From Sclerotiophoma versabilis (Eukaryota; Ascomycota; Dothideomycetes; Pleosporales; Didymellaceae), in NCBI GenBank assembly GCA_012274445.1, contig JAAROD010000026.1, positions 496,001-560,000 of the forward strand: 64,000 nt of DNA. Reading direction: 5' to 3'. The notes under the pieces are model-generated. The model did not search any database. It had not been told where the DNA came from and saw only the letters and a list, made by a program, of their open reading frames with translations. Position 1 is the stretch's first letter; the number at the start of each line of letters is the position of its first letter. Made by a program: the position numbers and the translations under genes. Positions 58,528 to 64,000 of the stretch are shown one piece after another.

Positions 58528-60469
58528 AGCTATAGTATCAGTTGCTTATAAGCACAACACAAATACAGCAGCACGAAGAAGAAGCCGTACGATCGCTTGC
58601 CTGGCTCTTTTCAGCACACATATATCTGAAGTACACGGTAGCTCCACAGCATGGACAGACCAGCAGAAAGGGCACGGATATTTTACAAAATTGCCGCTGC
58701 ATGGTGGAGATGGGAGTCACCGAGCGCAGGACTTACACTAAGCGCACTTTAGCGTATGTCTGTTTGTGATAGTGGCTTTTGGAGGAATACAAGTGGCCAT
58801 CGCACAATGAAAGGAATATGGACAACCTGATTGTCTATCTGGATGCCATATTCTAGCAAGACAGTTTTGACACAGAGACATCGAAACGCTGATTAGTTTC
58901 CACGCCGTCTCTTCTTCCATTTCACAGCATTCCTTTCTACAGATGGCTGACATGCTCTAGACCACGCCTCAACACCTCACTACATCTTTTACCCTCTGTG
59001 ACTCGGTTTGTCGCCATCGACCACCCATACGTTGCAACCAGAATTTCGCAAATTGGTGCGGTCAGCTACTATGTCGACAACGGTTGGTCGGCTGCAGCGT
59101 TGTTTTGTTTTGCACTTTTGCTTCGCTAAATTGCTTTTTCGCTTGAAAACCCGTCTGCTCACGTTGCCACATGCGTGTTGGTGCTGAGCCTCACACCCAT
59201 GTGATGAAAGCCATTGGACCAGCTTCTGCGTGTCAGATGTGGAGTGCAGAGCGGAGTGCAGGCCAGGGATCTCGTGTGAGGTGGTTGGTGGACCGTAGAC
59301 CTTGGACCTGGTCGTTCGCAACGCGCCGTACTCCGCTTGCTCAAGCCAGCATCGAAATGTAAAGTCAGACATTTGTGTGAACCACATTGAATGCAAACAT
59401 AGGTACAGATGCACCGGCGATAGTGACTTCATGGAACTGACAAGCATCTGTGCTATTTGCAAAGTAGCCCTACTGGTGTTCCAGTGATTCGTGATGTTTT
59501 AATGATCGGCGCAACTGGTAGGAGCGAGCAAGGATCTGCGGTAAGCTGCTTCGTGGCCTTCAAGCCTCACTTTGCGCCACCTTGACTCTCAATGTGCTGG
59601 AGACATTCTCCGCGCAGACCTTGTTCAATTTTTCACGTCGCCACATGCGCGATTTGAGCATAAGCGATTTGAGATGCTTGACAGGAACAGGTTGCAGCGA
59701 TCCTTCGCCGCCCAGACTTCAGCAGCCTCATCAAGCATCCTTGAGGGTGAGAATCCATCTTGGGCAAGCCGACGCAAGTGGAGAGCGTCCAGACGCGATG
59801 GCGGACAATCACTGAGCACATTGTCCAATAGCGTTGCCCAGTAGTGTTGGGCATAGCATAAAGGAGAGCTGGCAATGCATGGTTCTCCGCATTTTCCAAG
59901 CTGGTGCCCATAGCTTCGGGTCAGATGAACCGCCTCCTCAAGAAAACACAGCTCCCTCGCTGAAGCAATTGCTTGTTTCTACCAATCTGCTTCCTCACAG
60001 CTCACCGACAACTCCTTATATCGCGGGCACATACTGGGTTTCGCGGCCTCGGCATTTTCCCCGAGCTGGACGTTGCACGCGCACCTCGACACCACGACAT
60101 CTGGACCATCTGGTCTCGTGATAACTACGACTTTTCCCTTAAGGCTCCTCTGCCAGAGTTTATCAAGGCCTGCCGCACAGCCTGTACTGGAGCACTCGGC
60201 ACCCTATCAGCAGTAGCCTGAGCACTGCAAGTTCCCTCAGGCCCTCCGTGGAGTTCCGAAACACACTTCAAGGATCGATGCGCTCTAAAGATCACAGCTC
60301 ACCGCAATACTAGCGCGCCATTGTTCAATGTGCTCAGCAGTGGTTTCTCACTCCCTACCTGCACCAATCATTGACTAAGGCATCCTCCAACAATCTACGC
60401 GAGCATGCCGAGTTGTCCGTCCAGCCGTATTTCCCTTTCGAGACGACATACAAAGTTAGGCAACGGAGG
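58528..60469. other. intergenic, 1.9 kb
   Basis: No clear gene. A plus-strand piece ending at 60221 (ELDVARAPRHHDIWTIWSR, then FIKACRTACTGALG) looks protein-like but has no recognisable family or upstream exons; it could be a short gene or remnant. Frames at 58989-59462 lack an ATG start. Confidence 0.4.
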
Positions 60470-61852
60470 ATGACGCCCACTAAATACTCGCGCGGTCCAG
60501 GAACCGAAATCTTTCAAACGCCAATCCCTATGCTTGATCTGACGCAACCCGCGGTTCCGTTCAAAAGATTGCCGCTTCCTACAAGTGGCCTTACCTTTTT
60601 ACCAAGACCGTCTCTACCAGAGTCGAGGAAGCGTGGCAGAGCAGCAGCAGACATCGATGGCGAACACTCATGCATACAGAAGAAGAAGCGAAGACTCCGA
60701 CTATTACTGATCACTTCCCGTCTATCGCCTCAATTCTCTCACCCGGCGACCAACATAGTCAATAGAGGGAATTCCAAGATCGCTGTTTGGGCGAAGCAAA
60801 AGGCTATCGGACGGAACCTGCTTCGCAAAGCCGCTATATTGAACCGCATCCGATGCAGTGCTGTCGCGACACGTGACGCAGTTTCATGCAGACGCTTGCT
60901 CGTCGAGCAAGAGAAGGAACAGCGACAGCTTGAGATGGCACGTTTGACTTTCAACTACGGAGCTATCGATACCTATACTCGACCCGTTCACTCACCAACA
61001 GAACCCTTGCCACCATCCGCTGCAATCTGCAACGGCAGTCACCTGCTCAACGCTGGCTCGCCAACCAAATCACCCTCTACCTCACCGACTGCATCCAGAA
61101 GCCCATCTCCTACGTCCATTCGTTCAACTTTGAACCCCGGCCACAAAATTTTATCAGACTGCAAGAGCCCCAATGCAGCATACGCACTCTCACCACCCCG
61201 CGCGCAGTCTTCTATACGTACATACGAACCCCATCTACCCTCTCCTCTCGGTCTTTCCAACTACGACGCTTTTGACGTCGAAGACCTAGGTGCTAGAGAC
61301 AACAGGTCTATTGACGCATACTCTTATCTTGACGATGACGGAGAGGAAGACCGGTACTCCTACCTCTGGGACTCGAATGAGGAAGATCGACATGACAGCC
61401 CCTTTTCGGCGTCAGTATTGACAAACGACTCGTGCACCACCGCAAACACTGGTACAAGCCAGATCCTAAAGACGCCATCACAGCAAGCGTACGATACCTT
61501 TGATGAACCCGATATACCAAGCTCACTGCCCGGCGGACGGGAAGAAAGTAACGGGATGGCGGACTCGGTGTGGCCGAGCCCTAATCTCGGGGCCGCGACA
61601 AGGACAGCAAAGAAGTCTACACCGCGAGAGCCATGGTATGGCTCTGCTTCGCCCAACTTTCCACCGTTCCATGCTGGACCACTGGCTGTTCAGTACCCTG
61701 GCGCGCCTGTCCCTTGCGAGGAGAAACCGGCCGTGACGACAGCACTAGCGGGTAAGCCGGATATGGTGCCTGCCTCCATGTCGCCGAATTTCCTGGCTGC
61801 TGACAAGGAAGACTGGGCACGGGATGCGGAGGGAGAGCGCGGGACATTGTGA
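60470..61852 (+). CDS. hypothetical protein with conserved basic core
   Basis: Intronless as called, 460 aa. The start is the first ATG of the frame. An N-terminal SRGPGTEIFQTPIPMLDL motif and a basic patch (KKKRRLRLLLITSRLS, then KIAVWAKQKAIGRNLLRKAA and ILNRIR) form a likely conserved core at about 65-135, with KKKRR as a possible nuclear signal. The rest is Ser/Pro-rich and disordered with an acidic Tyr-rich segment (SYLDDDGEEDRYSYLWDSN). I believe the core is conserved in related fungi, but no function is known. The open frame extends 99 bases upstream without ATG, so a short 5' exon is possible. Confidence 0.72.
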   Translation: MTPTKYSRGPGTEIFQTPIPMLDLTQPAVPFKRLPLPTSGLTFLPRPSLPESRKRGRAAADIDGEHSCIQKKKRRLRLLLITSRLSPQFSHPATNIVNRGNSKIAVWAKQKAIGRNLLRKAAILNRIRCSAVATRDAVSCRRLLVEQEKEQRQLEMARLTFNYGAIDTYTRPVHSPTEPLPPSAAICNGSHLLNAGSPTKSPSTSPTASRSPSPTSIRSTLNPGHKILSDCKSPNAAYALSPPRAQSSIRTYEPHLPSPLGLSNYDAFDVEDLGARDNRSIDAYSYLDDDGEEDRYSYLWDSNEEDRHDSPFSASVLTNDSCTTANTGTSQILKTPSQQAYDTFDEPDIPSSLPGGREESNGMADSVWPSPNLGAATRTAKKSTPREPWYGSASPNFPPFHAGPLAVQYPGAPVPCEEKPAVTTALAGKPDMVPASMSPNFLAADKEDWARDAEGERGTL

Positions 61853-62188
61853 TATACTGGTGAATATGTGGACGCGCAAGTATCAAAAGATGTCTTATCA
61901 GGATACTCGTCCATACGAATGTACATTAGGATGTTGTTGTGATAGCTTGGGCCTGCATGTGAAACCGAGCCTATGTAGATATGAGGGTTCTACCGGTTCT
62001 TTGAATACCACCACGGCAGTGTCTGCTTTACTCCATACGCAGAGTCAATCTCTCGTCTGTACTCGCCCTCGACTACAAACTATTCTCATTCTTCAGCACC
62101 AGCATTCCGGCGGGAGGGCAGATGAAGTGATGTCGGTCCAGCGCACGTCGAGTTCATCACCAGCGCTTCAGAGCTTGGGTGGGAATAG
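61853..62188. other. intergenic (convergent 3' regions)
   Basis: 336 bases between converging genes; no feature seen. Confidence 0.6.
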
Positions 62189-62873
62189 TCACGCCTGGAG
62201 CTTCGTTGCGCGGTCAAGTGCTATGTCGCACATGGCTTGGATGGCTTCTTGTCGCTCGGCTTTGATGTCGCCCCGGTCGATGCGGGAGCGCATGTTCTCC
62301 ATGATGACGGGGCGGGGGCGGCCATTTACAAATACGCTAGGGTGGGTTATCAATCCCTGCTCATACAGGGACAGGAGCGAAGTGAAGGGGTTGAAGTCAA
62401 ACAAGCCAGGAACATGTGGCGACGACGGAGTGCTTGATTGTGAGTGGTCATGTTGGAGGCAGTGTATGAAATAAAAAAAGAACGTACACATATCTCAGTC
62501 CTGGGAACTTCTCTTCATATTCCTTGTTTAGACTCGCTAGCTTCTCCTTCTCTTCCTCGGCGCCTTGCTGTAGCTGGGCCTGCTCTTTCCTGCTCTGCTC
62601 GCTCTCGACTTTCTTCTCGCCAAGGCGTGGATGCGAGCACAGGATCTCTGATAGCTTCTCCACATCTTCAGGGCTGTCTGAGCTCGCAAGTGCCTTCAGT
62701 TGGGCATTTACGGCGGCGATGAGGACTTCATAGCTAGGAAAGGATGTTGACCGCAGCACTGGCAGGGTGAGTGCGTTGAGCGGGGGTGAAGGCTCGAAGA
62801 GCAGATCCAACACCGTCGTCAATTCCGAGTCGGACGCGTGTGGCAGGGTGGAGACAGGAGGGAGTGATGTCAT
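62189..62873 (-). CDS. OHCU decarboxylase family protein
   Basis: Two exons on the minus strand, 62873-62488 and 62336-62189, with a 151-nt intron (donor GTACGT, acceptor CCCTAG), give 177 aa, the usual length. Visible: LCSHPRLGEKK, containing the His-Pro-Arg-Leu-Gly block of the family; a long charged helix ending LNKEYEEKFPGLRYVVFVNGRPR across the junction (splice falls in the second Val); and a C-terminal helix with IDRGDIKAERQEAIQAMCDI. The enzyme decarboxylates OHCU to S-allantoin, the last step of urate oxidation after uricase and HIU hydrolase, often in peroxisomes. The C-terminus (KLQA) is not a standard peroxisomal signal. Catalytic assignment is by family. Confidence 0.88.
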
Positions 62874-64000
62874 GCTGGCGATGTGCAAGGGTGCTTTATC
62901 GATTGCTGCAGAGTTTGAAGCGAAAGTGGACGTGTTGAGCGTTCCGTGTCGAAATGATCGAAGCTACAGCTGCGTGATGGCGGGGATACAACGCCATTAA
63001 AGAAAGGTGTGACACCGGCCGCTACCGTCCGATGCAAGTGACTTTGATTCTCAAGCCACAGGCATCTCCACAAGTACTTGGGTACATGGTGGCAAGGCTC
63101 TCAATGGTTCGCAGAGAGCGGGCTGGTGGGGTAGGTGGGATGCATGCTGCAAGGGGGTGGAGAGCCCTTCTGGGGCGTATCGATAGCGTAGGCCCGGCTG
63201 GAGGGTTGTTGGTACTTTTTTTTTTTTTGGGACCAGATAGCCGTTCATGGAAAGCATGGGAAACGTTGCTGTCATCAAGATGGTGGTGTTTGGCGGGCCA
63301 ATTGCAGCCTACAGTCAAGGAATGGCATTGTTAGTGGTTGCACAAGGGCAATGTTGAGGAGGTAGTCGATGTGCGATGCATTCGATAGAGTTCTTGCAGC
63401 TGAGAGGCACGGCCAATCCGGGCAGGCAGGCACGATCTGGACAGCGACTAGTTCGAGGCAGTTGCTCGGCGGGTGCAGGTCCAACGAGTACGACAGGCTG
63501 CGGAGGGAGTCGAGAGCACAACGGATGACGGCTGTTGCAGGAGCATTTCACTGTTTGCCATGGTCGGTGCTGGCGCGGGCTTTGATTGCTGCAACGGCTC
63601 TTGCCTCAGCGTCGACGCCGTCATGCAGCGTTCCTGCAGCAGGCCACGTGCAGCAGGTCCTATTCACGGTTCTCCCAGGCCACGCCGGTACGCCAGAGGA
63701 AGCGTGCAGTAGCAGCGTTTGATATGCGGACAGCCGTCTGGTCCGTCCACTGCAGGCCTCCAGAAGGCAACACAGCGCGGGCGGAGGAGGGCCGAAGGAG
63801 AGGCTGGCGCGCGGACCAGCTGATGCTCGTCCCTTGTGGCTTGCCGTCTCGCTGGAATGTGAAACACTAAGCAGTGCAGCAGCTCGCGCGCCCACGAGCA
63901 CGCAGCGGGCCCCCTTTCGCTGCAGACGGGACGAAGTGCTTGCGCGTGCGGCAGCCTGTTCCTGACCAAGCACCTCGACGCTGCCGTCTGCTGGCTGCAC
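62874..64000. other. intergenic to right edge
   Basis: No gene supported. A T run of about 11 bases lies at 63219-63230. The last 300 bases become GC-rich with overlapping frames on both strands that have no recognisable content; a gene could begin beyond the edge. Confidence 0.45.

Noticed and set aside
1..64000. CRISPR arrays, prophage, insertion sequences, operons
   Set aside because: The DNA is fungal nuclear sequence; no such structures or phage/bacterial genes are seen.

Overview
This 64 kb window is nuclear DNA from a filamentous ascomycete, most likely a dothideomycete of the order Pleosporales (inference). Genes are carried singly on both strands. Most introns are 47-105 nt with GTRNGT-type donors and CTRAC-like branch sites. 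The proteins are typical fungal families: class I G-alpha, CFEM membrane protein, RTA1-like, Zn2Cys6 factor, small secreted protein, Kre1-like wall protein. Nothing prokaryotic is present. All exon joins were read by eye from splice signals, reading phase and family resemblance, with no transcript evidence.

Layout. 0-9.6 kb: a Kre1-like GPI protein, an F-box-like protein, a small cysteine-containing secreted protein and a fragmentary two-helix membrane ORF. 9.7-14.7 kb: a GNA1/FadA-type G-alpha on the minus strand, behind a very GC-rich leader with triplet repeats, a long inverted repeat and a minisatellite. 14.7-30.8 kb: housekeeping-rich block with a CFEM single-pass membrane protein, a coiled-coil hypothetical, tRNA-Thr(UGU), transketolase, an RPA70/MEIOB-like OB-fold protein, inositol-3-phosphate synthase and a two-LIM (paxillin-like) protein. 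32.7-41.1 kb: RTA1-like membrane protein, Sec61 alpha, then a methyltransferase, a Zn2Cys6 transcription factor and a GNAT acetyltransferase side by side. 41.1-50.4 kb: gene-poor stretch with what look like decayed gene fragments and one tentative two-exon ORF. 50.4-64 kb: a disordered acidic hypothetical, Las1 (rRNA ITS2 processing nuclease), an Oac1-like mitochondrial carrier, a Swd2/WDR82-type WD40 protein, a basic-core hypothetical and an OHCU decarboxylase of purine degradation.

The genes do not form one pathway. Functional themes are central metabolism (transketolase, inositol synthase, Oac1, OHCU decarboxylase), secretion and cell surface (Sec61, Kre1-like, CFEM, RTA1), signalling and morphogenesis (G-alpha, LIM protein) and RNA or chromatin (Las1, Swd2, OB-fold protein). 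Only the methyltransferase/Zn2Cys6/GNAT trio resembles an accessory cluster. I found no convincing new system. The most worthwhile items are the OB-fold protein, the structured G-alpha leader, the secreted protein and the decayed region at 41-44 kb.
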